A stretch of 64,000 nucleotides of DNA from Leifsonia sp. 466MF (GCF_900100265.1 NZ_LT629696.1:2108001-2172000); one strand, 5' to 3'; positions 39,489 to 49,619 are shown, counted from the first letter of the stretch. The notes: generated by a model from the letters alone, not told the origin. Made by a program: numbers and translations.

Positions 39489-40889
39489 TCAGCCGCGCAC
39501 GGGCTCCGGCGCCTCGGCGCGGCGGCCGACGCCGCGGATCGGGCTGGCCGCCTGCTCCGCCTCGTGGTCGGGGCCGAGCGGGATGCCGGTGCGGTCGCGC
39601 AGCAGCAGGGTCGCGATGAGACCGAGGAGCGTCATCCCGGCGAGGTACCACGTGACGGAGAGCGTGCTCCCGGTGGCCTGCACCAGCGCCGTCGCGATGG
39701 TCGGGGCGAACGCACCGCCGAGGATGGCGCCGATCGCGTACGAGATCGAGACGCCCGAGAAGCGGATGGATGCCGGGAACAGCTCCGAGTACAGCGCCGC
39801 CTGCGGCCCGTACGTGAAGCCGAGTCCGATGGTGAGGATGGCGAGGCCGAGGAACAGCAGGCCGATGTTCCCGGTATTCACCAGCGGGAACAGGGCGAAC
39901 ACGCCGACCAGCTGCAGGATCCACCCGATGATGTAGGTGGTGCGGCGGCCGATGCGGTCGCTCAGCCAGCCTGCGAACCAGGTGGCGGCCAGCCAGGTCA
40001 CGGCGGAGGCCGCGACCGCCCAGAGGACCGGTCCGCGGTCGAGCTTCAGCGGCCCCTCCGGGTTGGTCGCGTAATTCTGGATGTATCCCCCGGTCGTCAT
40101 GTAGCCCACCGCATTGTTGCCGGCGAAGACCAGGGCGGCGACGATCACGAGCAGCGCGTGCTTGCGGAACACCTGCACGATCGGCATGCGGGTGCGCTGG
40201 CGCCGCTCCGCGATCTCGGTGAAGACCGGGCTCTCCTCGACGCGACGCCGCACCCAGTATCCGATCGCGATGAGCACCACGGAGAACAGGAACGGCACCC
40301 GCCAGCCCCAGGCGAGGAAGGCGTCGCCGGGGGCGATGACCGTCATCAGGGCCATCGCGCCGGAGGCGAGCAGCAGGCCGAGGGGAACGCCGATCTGGGG
40401 CGAAGCCCCGAACAGCCCGCGCCGCGCGGTCGGCGCGTGCTCGACCGCCATGAGCACGGCGCCGCCCCACTCGCCGCCTGCGGAGATGCCCTGGAGCACG
40501 CGCAGCAGCACCAGGAGGATGGGAGCCGCGATGCCGATCGCCTCGTACGTCGGCAGCAGGCCGACGAGGGCGGTGGCGAGTCCCATCAGGATCAGCGTGA
40601 CGACGAGCACCTGGCGCCGCCCGTAGCGGTCGCCGAAGTGTCCGGCGAGGAATGCCCCCAGCGGACGGAACAGGAAGCTCACGCCGACCGTCAGGAACGA
40701 CAGGACCGTGGCGAACTGCGGCCCGGCGGGCGCGAAGAACAGCTGGCCGAAGACGAGGCCGGCCGCGGAGGCGTAGATGAAGAAGTCGTACCATTCGACC
40801 GTCGTTCCGATGACGGTGGCGAAGACGACCCGGCGGCGATCCGTCTGCGAGCGGATGCTGCCCGTTGGCGTGAAGGGGGATGTGCTCAT
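39489..40889 (-). CDS. MHS-family (MFS) metabolite:H+ symporter
   Basis: The 466-residue permease has twelve helices and the MFS loop motif GHFGDRYGRRQVL between helices 2 and 3. The segment GTTVEWYDFFIYASAAGLVF in helix 1 is diagnostic of the metabolite:H+ symporter family (shikimate, alpha-ketoglutarate, proline, aromatic acids). The ATG at 40889 is chosen because GGGAG lies 9 nt upstream; an in-frame ATG at 40916 is possible. Its promoter region carries the motif AATGATATACGATT shared with the hpa genes, so it may import 4-hydroxyphenylacetate or homoprotocatechuate (inference). Confidence 0.92.
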   Translation of the reverse strand: MSTSPFTPTGSIRSQTDRRRVVFATVIGTTVEWYDFFIYASAAGLVFGQLFFAPAGPQFATVLSFLTVGVSFLFRPLGAFLAGHFGDRYGRRQVLVVTLILMGLATALVGLLPTYEAIGIAAPILLVLLRVLQGISAGGEWGGAVLMAVEHAPTARRGLFGASPQIGVPLGLLLASGAMALMTVIAPGDAFLAWGWRVPFLFSVVLIAIGYWVRRRVEESPVFTEIAERRQRTRMPIVQVFRKHALLVIVAALVFAGNNAVGYMTTGGYIQNYATNPEGPLKLDRGPVLWAVAASAVTWLAATWFAGWLSDRIGRRTTYIIGWILQLVGVFALFPLVNTGNIGLLFLGLAILTIGLGFTYGPQAALYSELFPASIRFSGVSISYAIGAILGGAFAPTIATALVQATGSTLSVTWYLAGMTLLGLIATLLLRDRTGIPLGPDHEAEQAASPIRGVGRRAEAPEPVRG

Positions 40890-40946
40890 CGTTGTGTACT
40901 CCCAGTGCTGCGACATCGTTGTCCCGGAGCGGCGCTCCGATCCGCC

Positions 40947-40960
40947 AATGATATACGATT
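40947..40960. promoter_or_regulatory. GntR-type operator candidate upstream of the MHS transporter
   Basis: AATGATATACGATT is an imperfect palindrome matching the sites at 47977-47992 and 49637-49650. It lies 58 bp upstream of the MHS start. Confidence 0.6.
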
Positions 40961-41014
40961 TCGCATTCGAAGCAATGGGGTCCGTGAGATCGAGCGAGCA
41001 CATCCCCCCAGGGG

Positions 41015-41893
41015 TCAGCCGACCGCGTCCAATTCGGCGATCGCGTCCTCCGACAGTTGTAGCCCGGCGCCCGCGATGTTGTCGCGCAAGTGCGCCACCG
41101 ACGAGGTGCCCGGGATCAGCAGGATGTTCGGCGAGCGGTGGAGCAGCCACGCCAGGGCCACGGCGAGCGGCGTCGCACCGAGCCGCTCGGCGACCGACGC
41201 GAGCGTGCCCGACTGCAGCGGCGTGAAGCCGCCGAGCGGGAAGTACGGCACGTACGCGATCCCCTCGCGGGCGGTCCGGTCGACCAGCGCGTCATCCTCC
41301 CGGTTGGCGATGTTGTAGAAGTTCTGCACGGTGACGACCGGGGCGATGGCCTGTGCCTCGGCCAGCTGCTCCGCACTGACGGTGCTCAGCCCCAGGTGCC
41401 GGATGAGCCCCTCCCGCTGCAGGTCGGCGAGGGTGCCGAACTGCTCGGCGATCGAGCCGGGCTCCGGGCGGTCGAAGCCGCCGACGCGCAGGTTGACCAC
41501 ATCCAGCACGTCGACCCCGAGCGAGCGCAGGTTCTGGTGCACCTGGTCGCGCAGCTGCTGCGGCGAGCGCGCGTGCGGCCAGTTGCCCTCCGCGTCCCTC
41601 TCCGCCCCGACCTTCGTGACGATGTGGAGCGTGTCGGGATACGGCGCGAGCGCCTCGCGGATGAGCTCGTTGGTCACGTGCGGGCCGTAGAACTCGGCCG
41701 TGTCGATGTGGGTGACGCCCGCCTCCACAGCGGCTCGGAGCACCGCGATGGCCCCGTCGCGGTCGGCCGGCGGCCCGAAGACACCCGGACCGGCGAGCTG
41801 CATGGCGCCGTATCCGAAGCGGGTGAGGTCGAGGTCGCCGGTGCGATAGCTGCCGCCGGGGAGGGCGGCGCGAGTGGTGTCGATGTCTGTCAT
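41015..41893 (-). CDS. Aldo/keto reductase
   Basis: The 292-residue NADPH-dependent reductase has the AKR motifs GVTHIDTAEFYGPH (catalytic Asp and Tyr), TKVGAERDAEG (Lys) and the C-terminal LLIPGTSSVAHLRDN cofactor-binding segment. It resembles YdbC/PdxI-like oxidoreductases; substrate unknown. The ATG at 41893 is the first in a region with GAGAG upstream. It is divergent from the XRE regulator at 41996, an arrangement often seen when the regulator controls the reductase. Confidence 0.93.
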   Translation of the reverse strand: MTDIDTTRAALPGGSYRTGDLDLTRFGYGAMQLAGPGVFGPPADRDGAIAVLRAAVEAGVTHIDTAEFYGPHVTNELIREALAPYPDTLHIVTKVGAERDAEGNWPHARSPQQLRDQVHQNLRSLGVDVLDVVNLRVGGFDRPEPGSIAEQFGTLADLQREGLIRHLGLSTVSAEQLAEAQAIAPVVTVQNFYNIANREDDALVDRTAREGIAYVPYFPLGGFTPLQSGTLASVAERLGATPLAVALAWLLHRSPNILLIPGTSSVAHLRDNIAGAGLQLSEDAIAELDAVG

Positions 41894-41983
41894 GGCATCC
41901 ACTCTCCGGCCTCGCCCGCGCGCCAGGCAGTACCGCGACGATCCTGGGGATGGGAGGACCTGGATGCGCTCACCGCGCGCTCC

Positions 41984-41989
41984 TAGACT
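41984..41989 (+). promoter_or_regulatory. -10 box TAGACT (leaderless)
   Basis: TAGACT ends 6 nt before the GTG at 41996. Confidence 0.55.
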
Positions 41990-41995
41990 CGCGCT

Positions 41996-42880
41996 GTGGC
42001 CACCTCCCGCTCCGAACCGAACTCCCTCGGCGAGTACCTCCGCGCCCGGCGCGAGCTCGTCGATCCGGCGTCCGTCGGCCTCCGGGTCACGGGTGTCCGA
42101 CGCACACCCGGGCTCCGCCGCGAGGAGGTCGCGACGCTCGCCGGGATCAGCGCCGACTACTACCTGCGGCTCGAGCAGGGCCGCGACCGCCACCCGTCCG
42201 CGCAGGTGCTGACCGCGCTCGCGCGCGTCTTCGCGCTCGACGCGGCGGCCACCGAGTACCTCCTGAGTCTCGGCGAGCCGCAGCCCGCGCGCGTCCGCCG
42301 CCCAGCCCGTCGGACGGTGCCGAAGGGCATCCTCCAGCTGCTGGAGGTGGTCGAGCTTCCCGCGTTCGTGGAGGACCGGATGTTCGACGTGCTGGCCGCG
42401 AACCCGCTCGCGACCGCGCTCTCCCCCAGCATCCGCCCGGGCGAGAACCGCCTGCGCTCCCTCTTCCTCGACGAGGACGAGCGGGCGCTGTACCCGGACT
42501 GGGAGCAGGCGACCGCCGGGTTGATCGCGTCGTTCCGCGCCTCGATCGGCAGCGACGTCGACGACCCGCGCATCGCCCAGCTCGTGGGCGAGCTCTCGCT
42601 GGGCAGCGAGCACTTCCGCAAGCTCTGGGCGCGGCACGATGTGCGGGGGCTCGGCGGTGGGGCCGCCCGGCTCGACCATCCCCGGGTCGGGATGCTGGAG
42701 CTCACCCGGCAGAAGCTGCCCATCGGCGACTCGGGCGGGCAGCTGCTGGTGATCTATCACGCCGAGGCGGGCTCGGCGTCCGCCGCAGCGCTGCGCGAGC
42801 TGGGTGCGTCGGCGTCCGCCCTCGAAGCGACCACGCAGTCGGAGCCCGCGCCCGTCCGCTCGTCCCACCACTCGCGCTGA
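41996..42880 (+). CDS. XRE-family regulator with MmyB-like ligand-binding domain
   Basis: The 294-residue protein has an N-terminal helix-turn-helix: LGEYLRARRELV, then RRTPGLRREEVATLAGIS and ADYYLRLEQGRDRHPS, the classic MmyB-type start. The following 190 residues match the MmyB-like PAS-related ligand-binding domain (DVLAANPLATAL, NRLRSLFLD, LRKLWARHDVR-type end). The GTG at 41996 follows its -10 box by 6 nt. It is divergent from the aldo/keto reductase, which it probably regulates. Confidence 0.92.
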   Translation: MATSRSEPNSLGEYLRARRELVDPASVGLRVTGVRRTPGLRREEVATLAGISADYYLRLEQGRDRHPSAQVLTALARVFALDAAATEYLLSLGEPQPARVRRPARRTVPKGILQLLEVVELPAFVEDRMFDVLAANPLATALSPSIRPGENRLRSLFLDEDERALYPDWEQATAGLIASFRASIGSDVDDPRIAQLVGELSLGSEHFRKLWARHDVRGLGGGAARLDHPRVGMLELTRQKLPIGDSGGQLLVIYHAEAGSASAAALRELGASASALEATTQSEPAPVRSSHHSR

Positions 42881-42917
42881 GTCCGACCTGTCGGGGCCGT
42901 CAGCACAGACCTCTGGT

Positions 42918-42931
42918 GCACCCCGGGGTGC
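42918..42931. promoter_or_regulatory. Perfect palindrome upstream of the STAND gene
   Basis: GCACCCCGGGGTGC is a 14-bp perfect palindrome 18 bp before the STAND gene ATG. It is placed to act as an operator for that gene. Confidence 0.45.
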
Positions 42932-42949
42932 GTGCAACAGAATGCGTGC

Positions 42950-45526
42950 ATGAACGGCGTCCCGCGGGTGATCCGCACGCCGGACCAGCGGCTGCGCGTC
43001 TTCGTCAGTTCGACCCTCAAAGAGCTCGCCCCGGAACGCCGGGCCGCGCGAGCCGCCATCGAGCGCCTGCATCTCGCTCCGGTCATGTTCGAGCTCGGCG
43101 CCCGGCCGCATCCCCCGCGGGAGCTGTACCGCGCCTACCTCGACCAGAGCGACGTGTTCGTCGGGCTCTACTGGGAGCGGTACGGCTGGGTCGCGCCGGA
43201 CGAACAGGTCTCGGGCCTGGAGGACGAGTACAACCTGTGCCCGCCGCAGCTGCCGCGCCTGATCTACATCAAGGATCCGGCGCCCGCCCGCGAGCCGCGG
43301 CTGACCGAGCTGCTCGACCGCATCCGTGCCGACGACCGCGCCTCCTTCAAGTACGTCGAGTCGGCCCAGGAGCTGCAGGTGCTGCTGGAGGCGGACCTCG
43401 CCACCCTCCTCGCCGAACGTTTCGAGCTGAGCAGGCTCGCGACCTCTCCGCCGTATCCCGTCGCCTCGACCGCGCCCGTCACGTCGCCGGCCCTTCCGTC
43501 GCCGCTGACCCGCCTGATCGGGCGCGAGGCCGACGTCGAGGCGGTCCGCGCGATGCTCGGCGGCGGCGCCCGGCTGGTCACGATCACGGGTCCCGGCGGG
43601 ATGGGCAAGAGCCGGCTGGCCATAGCGACCGCCTCCGACCCGGGCGACCGCTTTCCGGACGGCGCGGTGTTCGTCGACATCTCCCCCGCGCACGATGCCG
43701 CCGGTGTGGTCGGCGCGCTCGCGCAAGCTCTCGGGGTCCGCGACACCGGCGACGCACCGCTCGCGGACAAGGTCACCACCGCGCTGCGCGATCGCCGCGT
43801 GCTGCTGGTGCTCGACAACTTCGAGCAGGCGCTCCCCGCGGCTCCGGTCGTCACCTCCCTGCTGGCTGCAGCGCCCGGCGTCTCGGCGATCGTCACCAGC
43901 CGGTCGCTGCTCCGCGTCGGCGGCGAGCGGCGGTACGAGCTCGAGCCCCTCCCGCCCGACGAGGCGATGTCGCTGTTCGTGGAACGCGCCCACGCCGTCC
44001 GGCCGGATTTCGAGGTCACGTCGTCGAACCGTGGCGACGTCGGCCGCGTCTGCACGGCACTGGACGGCGTCCCTCTGGCGCTCGAACTCGCCGCGGCGCG
44101 CGTGCGGGTGCTGCCGCCGTCCGAACTCGCGCGACGACTCGACCACCGCCTCCCGTTGCTCGTCGGAGGCGCCCGCGACCTCCCGGAGCGCCAGCGAACC
44201 CTCCGCGCCACGATCGACTGGAGCGCCCAGCTCCTCGACCCGCCCGAGCGCGCCCTCCTCGCCCAGCTCGGCGTCTTCGCGGGCAGCTTCTCGTTGGAGG
44301 CAGCGGAGTCCGTCGCCGGGGCGGTGGCCGCAGACGGCGAGGCACCCGACGTGCTCTCCGCCCTGGCCGTCCTCGTCGACAACAGCCTGGTGCGCCAGCA
44401 CGAGGACACCGCCGCCGCGCGCTTCTCGCTGCTCGCCGTCGTGCGCGAGTACGGGATCGAGCAGCTGGAGCGGGAGGGCACGCTCCCCGCCGTCCGCGAC
44501 GCGCACGCCGCCTTCTTCCTCGCGCTCGCCGACCGGGCCGACGCGGGGCTCGAAGGCGCCGCGCAGCACGACTGGGTGGTGCGGCTCGGCGCCGACACGG
44601 GCAACCTCCGCGCCGCCGTCCGGCACCTCCTCGACCGGAGGGACTGGTCACGGGCCGCACATCTGGCCTGGGCGCTCTACGTGTACTGGTGGGTCGCGGG
44701 GCTGCTCGGCGAGGTGCGCGGATGGATGGACGAGGTCCTCGCCGCCGACGAACCGCTGGACGACCGGACGCGCGCCATCGCCCTCTACTTCACCCAGGCG
44801 ATCACGTTCTGGCAGGATCCGGGCGGCACCGTCGCCGCGGGCCTCACCGAGAGCGCCGAGCTCTTCGGCCGTTCCGACGACCCGGACGGCGAAGCGCTCG
44901 CCCTCATCTCGTTCGCGCTGGCCGTGCTCGCCTCGCCGCAACCGGATCCGTCCGCCGCGGACGACGCGATGGACACCAGCCTGCGGCTCTTCCGCGGCCG
45001 CGGCGACCGCTGGGGCCAGGCCATGGCGCTCGTCATGCTCGGGAGGGTCGCCCTGCTGCGCGAACGGGTGGATGCGGCACTCGGGCACTTCGAGGAGAGC
45101 CTCGCCCTCGCCCACGACAACGGCGACGAGCTGGGCGTGACGATCGCCCAGCACCACCGCGGCTGGGCTCGGCTGCTCCTCGGCGATGCAGCCGGGGCGA
45201 CATCCGACTTCTCTGCCTGCCTGGCGCTCTCCACCAGGCTGGGCCACGTCGAGGGCATCGCCTACGGTCTGGAGGGGATGGTCGCGGTCGCCGCGCTCTC
45301 CGGTGACGTCCGCCGGGCCGGCCGCCTGCTCGGGGCGTCGCGTTCGCTGCGGGAACGCACCGGGCTGTACAACGTGCCCGTGTTCTCCTTCCATCAGCTG
45401 TTCGTCGACCGGATGCTGGCTGCCGCCTCGCCCGCAGATGCCGTCGCCTTCGAGTCCGCCATTGGGGAGGGCCGGTCCCTGCCCGCCGATCGCGCCGTCG
45501 CCGAAGCGGAGGGACACGACGCATGA
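42950..45526 (+). CDS. DUF4062-STAND ATPase with TPR-like repeats
   Basis: The 858-residue protein has an N-terminal DUF4062 domain at about 14-110 (LRVFVSSTLKELAPERRAAR, QSDVFVGLYWERYGW), a TIR/SEFIR-like alpha/beta fold. An NB-ARC-type STAND NTPase follows, with Walker A GPGGMGKS at 214-221, Walker B LLVLDNFE at 285-292 and VTSRS sensor. A helical region and TPR-like repeats run from about 560 to 830. STAND proteins with N-terminal effector domains often act in immunity or programmed responses. The ATG at 42950 is preferred (CAGAAT box 6 nt before); a GTG at 42932 is possible. Its stop overlaps a membrane-protein gene. Defence is inferred, not shown. Confidence 0.88.
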   Translation: MNGVPRVIRTPDQRLRVFVSSTLKELAPERRAARAAIERLHLAPVMFELGARPHPPRELYRAYLDQSDVFVGLYWERYGWVAPDEQVSGLEDEYNLCPPQLPRLIYIKDPAPAREPRLTELLDRIRADDRASFKYVESAQELQVLLEADLATLLAERFELSRLATSPPYPVASTAPVTSPALPSPLTRLIGREADVEAVRAMLGGGARLVTITGPGGMGKSRLAIATASDPGDRFPDGAVFVDISPAHDAAGVVGALAQALGVRDTGDAPLADKVTTALRDRRVLLVLDNFEQALPAAPVVTSLLAAAPGVSAIVTSRSLLRVGGERRYELEPLPPDEAMSLFVERAHAVRPDFEVTSSNRGDVGRVCTALDGVPLALELAAARVRVLPPSELARRLDHRLPLLVGGARDLPERQRTLRATIDWSAQLLDPPERALLAQLGVFAGSFSLEAAESVAGAVAADGEAPDVLSALAVLVDNSLVRQHEDTAAARFSLLAVVREYGIEQLEREGTLPAVRDAHAAFFLALADRADAGLEGAAQHDWVVRLGADTGNLRAAVRHLLDRRDWSRAAHLAWALYVYWWVAGLLGEVRGWMDEVLAADEPLDDRTRAIALYFTQAITFWQDPGGTVAAGLTESAELFGRSDDPDGEALALISFALAVLASPQPDPSAADDAMDTSLRLFRGRGDRWGQAMALVMLGRVALLRERVDAALGHFEESLALAHDNGDELGVTIAQHHRGWARLLLGDAAGATSDFSACLALSTRLGHVEGIAYGLEGMVAVAALSGDVRRAGRLLGASRSLRERTGLYNVPVFSFHQLFVDRMLAAASPADAVAFESAIGEGRSLPADRAVAEAEGHDA

Positions 45527-46335
45527 GCGACCGCGTGCACCCGTACACGCGCGTCGTCGGCGCGATCATCATCCCGTTCCTGGTCGCCGCCTTCGTGCTG
45601 CTCTACCCGCTGGCCGACACCACCGACCGGCTGTTCGCCTGGACCATCCGCCCGCCGATCACCGCGATGCTGCTGGGCAGCGCCTATGCGGGAGGCATCG
45701 TGTTCTTCGTCCACGTGGTGCGGCCGAACCGCTGGCACGCCGTCCGGCACGGCTTCCCCGCTGTCCTGCTGTTCGCCACCCTGCTCGCGGTCGCGACGTT
45801 CCTGCACTGGGACCGCTTCCATTTCGGGCACCTGTCGTTCATCGTCTGGGTGACGCTGTACGTGACAACGCCGTTCCTGGTGCTCGCCGCCATGATCGTG
45901 AACCGCAGGGAGGACTCCGGAGCGGTCGACCGGCAGGATGCCGTGCTGCCCGGCTGGGTGCGCATCCTGCTCGCCCTCATCGGGCTCTGCTCGCTGGTCG
46001 TCGGCCTGGTGCTGTTCGTGGCTCCGCAGCTGGCCATCTCGATCTGGGCCTGGCCACTGACGCCGCTCACCGCGCGGGTGTGCGGTGCCATCCTGACTCT
46101 GCCCGGCATGGTCAATCTGTGGATGCTGGGCGACTCCCGGTGGAGCGCGTTCCGGCAGATCTTCCAGGCGCAGCTGGTGGCGCTCGCGCTGATGCTGCTC
46201 GCCCTCCTGCTCCGCGGCGGCGAGCTGCTGTGGTCTCGGCCGTCCGCCGCTCTGCTCGTCTGGGGACTCGTCGGTTCGTTCGTCGTCTACGCGGCGCTCT
46301 ACGTGTGGGCGGAGCGCAGGCGACTGCGCACCTGA
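45523..46335 (+). CDS. Integral membrane protein coupled to the STAND gene
   Basis: The 270-residue protein has about eight hydrophobic segments, for example AIIIPFLVAAFVLLYPLA, ILLALIGLCSLVVGLVLFVA and LLVWGLVGSFVVYAALYVW. No family signature is recognised. The ATG at 45523 overlaps the STAND gene stop by 4 bp (ATGA), so the proteins are co-translated and may act together; a membrane partner is common for effector systems, but this is inference. Confidence 0.8.
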   Translation: MSDRVHPYTRVVGAIIIPFLVAAFVLLYPLADTTDRLFAWTIRPPITAMLLGSAYAGGIVFFVHVVRPNRWHAVRHGFPAVLLFATLLAVATFLHWDRFHFGHLSFIVWVTLYVTTPFLVLAAMIVNRREDSGAVDRQDAVLPGWVRILLALIGLCSLVVGLVLFVAPQLAISIWAWPLTPLTARVCGAILTLPGMVNLWMLGDSRWSAFRQIFQAQLVALALMLLALLLRGGELLWSRPSAALLVWGLVGSFVVYAALYVWAERRRLRT

Positions 46336-46350
46336 CGCACGCACGACGAA

Positions 46351-46384
46351 GCGCGGCGCGGACCGCCCGAGGTCCGCGCCGCGC
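46351..46384. terminator. GC-rich bidirectional hairpin
   Basis: Perfect 14-bp arms GCGCGGCGCGGACC and GGTCCGCGCCGCGC flank a 6-nt loop between the convergent membrane-protein and hydrolase genes. Confidence 0.7.
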
Positions 46385-46407
46385 CACTCCTGGCCCGTGG
46401 GGGCGGG

Positions 46408-47325
<918 letters not shown>

Positions 47326-47331
47326 TCAAGC

Positions 47332-47337
47332 TACAAT
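47332..47337 (+). promoter_or_regulatory. -10 box TACAAT of tetR (leaderless)
   Basis: TACAAT ends 6 nt before the ATG at 47344. Confidence 0.65.
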
Positions 47338-47343
47338 CGGAGA

Positions 47344-47913
47344 ATGGCGGATGAAGAGATGCGGACCCGGATCGTGGACGCTGCCGACGCGCTCTACTAC
47401 GCGCGCGGTTTCCACGCCGTCGGCATGGATCAGGTACGGGATGCGGCGGGCGTGTCGCTGCGACGGCTGTACCAGCTGTTCCCCTCGAAGGACGACCTCG
47501 TGCTCGCGGTGCTCGCGAAGCGTCACGACCTCTGGACCGACGGCGTCGCCGCGAGGGTCGCGACCGTCGACGGCGCCGAGGCGCGCCTGCTCGCGATCTA
47601 CGACTACCTGGCGGACTGGTTCATCGAGGACACCTTCCGCGGCTGCGGCTTCATCAACGCGTTCGGCGAGCTCGGCGCGGCCGACCCGCGCGTGGCGGAG
47701 GCCGCCCGGCGGCACAAGGAGTCGTTCCAGACGTTCGTCGCCGAGCTCGCCGCCGAGGCGGGGGCGTCGCCCTCGCTCGCGCCGCAGCTGGCGATCCTCG
47801 CCGAGGGGGCGCAGACCACGGCCGCGATCGCCGGGACACCCGACGCCGCGGCCGACGCGCGCGCCGCCGCCCGGGTCCTCATCCGCGCGGCGCTCCCCGC
47901 TCCCGCGGCCTGA
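47344..47913 (+). CDS. TetR-family transcriptional regulator
   Basis: The 189-residue protein has an N-terminal TetR HTH: RIVDAADALYYARGFHAVGM, DQVRDAAGVSLRRLYQLF and PSKDDLVLAVL. The C-terminal ligand domain is typical in length. It is divergent from the haloperoxidase-like hydrolase, and two near-identical palindromes lie between them, so it should repress both. The start at 47344 follows a TACAAT box by 6 nt. Confidence 0.95.
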   Translation: MADEEMRTRIVDAADALYYARGFHAVGMDQVRDAAGVSLRRLYQLFPSKDDLVLAVLAKRHDLWTDGVAARVATVDGAEARLLAIYDYLADWFIEDTFRGCGFINAFGELGAADPRVAEAARRHKESFQTFVAELAAEAGASPSLAPQLAILAEGAQTTAAIAGTPDAAADARAAARVLIRAALPAPAA

Positions 47914-47976
47914 CCGCGCCGCCCGCCTCCCCGGCCGGAGCGCATTCACAGGCACACCGCCTGGCCGCGGTGTACA

Positions 47977-47992
47977 GGAAGATATACGATCC
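47977..47992. promoter_or_regulatory. GntR-type operator candidate upstream of hpaH
   Basis: GGAAGATATACGATCC shares the GATATACGAT core with 40947-40960 and, inverted, GATCGTATAT with the site upstream of the FAH-RraA gene. It lies 45 bp upstream of the hpaH start. Confidence 0.6.
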
Positions 47993-48036
47993 ACTCGGGG
48001 CATCGCGCCCCTCCTCCGACGTCGAAGGGACTCCGA

Positions 48037-48822
48037 GTGCTCGATCGCCCGACCATCCAGGCCATCGCCGACGAACTCGCGACCGCCGAACGCGACCGCA
48101 CGACGGTACCGCTGCTCACCGCCCGCCATCCGGACATGACGGTCGAGGATTCGTATGCGGTCCAGCGCCTGTGGGTCGAACGCGGACTCGCCGAGGGACG
48201 CAGGCTCATCGGCCGAAAGATCGGCCTCACCTCCAAGGTCATGCAGCAGGCGACCGGCATCACCGAGCCCGACTACGGCGCGATCTTCGCCGACATGGTC
48301 TACGAGACCGGCTCCGTCATCCCGTTCGACCAGTTCTCGAACGTGCGCATCGAGGTCGAGCTCGCGTTCGTCCTCGCCGAGCCGCTCGAAGGCCCGGACG
48401 TCACCCTGTTCGACGTGCTCAACGCCACCCGCTACGTCGTGCCCGCCCTCGAGATCCTGTCGTCGCGCATCGAGATGCAGGGCCGCACGATCGTCGACAC
48501 CATCTCCGACAACGCGGCGATGGGCGGCATGGTCGTCGGCGGCCGGCCGGTGGCGGTGGATGCGGTGGACCTGCGCTGGGTCTCCGCCCTGCTGTACCGC
48601 AACGAGACCATCGAGGAGTCCGGCGTCGCCGCGGCGGTGCTCGACCATCCCGCCACCGGCGTCGCCTGGCTCGCGAACAAGCTCGCCCAGCACGGCGGCC
48701 GCCTCGAGGCCGGCGACATCGTCCTCGCCGGTTCGTTCACCCGCCCGATGTGGGTCGAGCGCGGCGACACCGTCCACGCCGACTACGGAACCCTGGGAGC
48801 CGTCACATGCCGATTCGTCTAG
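48037..48822 (+). CDS. hpaH: 2-oxohepta-4-ene-1,7-dioate hydratase HpaH
   Basis: The 261-residue enzyme belongs to the MhpD/HpcG hydratase family: RLIGRKIGLTSKVMQQ, TEPDYGAIFADMV, RIEVELAFVLAEPL and TISDNAAMGGMVVG with the Mg2+-ligand acids. It hydrates 2-oxohept-4-ene-1,7-dioate in homoprotocatechuate breakdown. The GTG at 48037 has GAAGGGA 7 nt upstream. It overlaps the hpaI start by 16 bp. The operator upstream suggests control by the GntR-FCD protein encoded downstream. Confidence 0.92.
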   Translation: MLDRPTIQAIADELATAERDRTTVPLLTARHPDMTVEDSYAVQRLWVERGLAEGRRLIGRKIGLTSKVMQQATGITEPDYGAIFADMVYETGSVIPFDQFSNVRIEVELAFVLAEPLEGPDVTLFDVLNATRYVVPALEILSSRIEMQGRTIVDTISDNAAMGGMVVGGRPVAVDAVDLRWVSALLYRNETIEESGVAAAVLDHPATGVAWLANKLAQHGGRLEAGDIVLAGSFTRPMWVERGDTVHADYGTLGAVTCRFV

Positions 48823-49619
48823 ATGCCGCGCCGACGTTCGCCGACCGTCTGCGCGACGCCGACCGCACGCTGTTCGGGATGTGGTCCTGCGCGGGCAGCC
48901 CGCTGGTCGCCGAGATCTGCGCGGGCAGCAGGCTCGACATCGTGCTGATCGACGGCGAGCACTCCCCCGTGAACCTCGAGTCGATCCTCGCCCAGCTGCA
49001 GGCGGTCGCGCCGTACCCGGCGATTCCGGTGGTGCGCGCCCCGATCGGCGACCCGGTCGTGATCAAGCAGCTGCTCGACCTGGGCGCCCAGAACATCCTC
49101 GTCCCGATGGTCGACAGCGTCGCCCACGCCGAGGCCATGGTGCGCGCGGTGCGCTACCCGCCGCACGGCGTGCGCGGCGTCGGCAGCGCACTCGCACGAT
49201 CGTCGCGCTGGAGCCGCATCCCGAACTACCTCGCCCGCGCGAGCGACCTCGTCTCGCTGACCGTGCAGATCGAGACGACAGAGGGGCTCGAGCAGGCGGC
49301 GGCGATCGCGGCGATCGACGGCATGGATGCGCTGCTCGTCGGCCCCGCCGACCTCGCGGCCTCGATGGGCCTGCTCGGGCAGCAGAACCATCCGGACGTC
49401 GTCGCGGCCGTCGAGTCCGTGATCGCCGCCGGCCGCGCGGCGGGCACCCCCGTCGGCGTGAACGCCTTCGACCCGGCGACGGCCGACCGCTATGCGGCCG
49501 CCGGTGCCGCGTATGTGCTCGTCGGCGCCGACGTCACCTTGCTCGCGCAGGCGTCGGAGGCACTTGCGGACCGTTTCATCGGCGCGACGCCCGACTCTCC
49601 CGCTCCGGCCGCGTATTAG
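48807..49619 (+). CDS. hpaI: 4-hydroxy-2-oxoheptanedioate aldolase HpaI
   Basis: The 270-residue class II aldolase has the HpcH/HpaI signatures LFGMWSCAGSPLVAEICAG, VLIDGEHSPVNLE, PYPAIPVVRAP, GVRGVGSALARSSRW and VQIETTEGLEQ with the metal-ligand Glu, and DALLVGPADLAASMG with the Asp. It cleaves 4-hydroxy-2-oxoheptanedioate to pyruvate and succinic semialdehyde, the last step of the pathway. The ATG at 48807 lies within the end of hpaH, so the two are co-translated. Confidence 0.94.
   Translation: MPIRLDAAPTFADRLRDADRTLFGMWSCAGSPLVAEICAGSRLDIVLIDGEHSPVNLESILAQLQAVAPYPAIPVVRAPIGDPVVIKQLLDLGAQNILVPMVDSVAHAEAMVRAVRYPPHGVRGVGSALARSSRWSRIPNYLARASDLVSLTVQIETTEGLEQAAAIAAIDGMDALLVGPADLAASMGLLGQQNHPDVVAAVESVIAAGRAAGTPVGVNAFDPATADRYAAAGAAYVLVGADVTLLAQASEALADRFIGATPDSPAPAAY

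Noticed and set aside
42950..46335. The STAND gene as part of a larger phage-defence island
   Set aside because: Neighbours are an XRE regulator, an aldo/keto reductase and a haloperoxidase-type hydrolase; no nuclease, CRISPR, restriction or toxin-antitoxin genes are seen.
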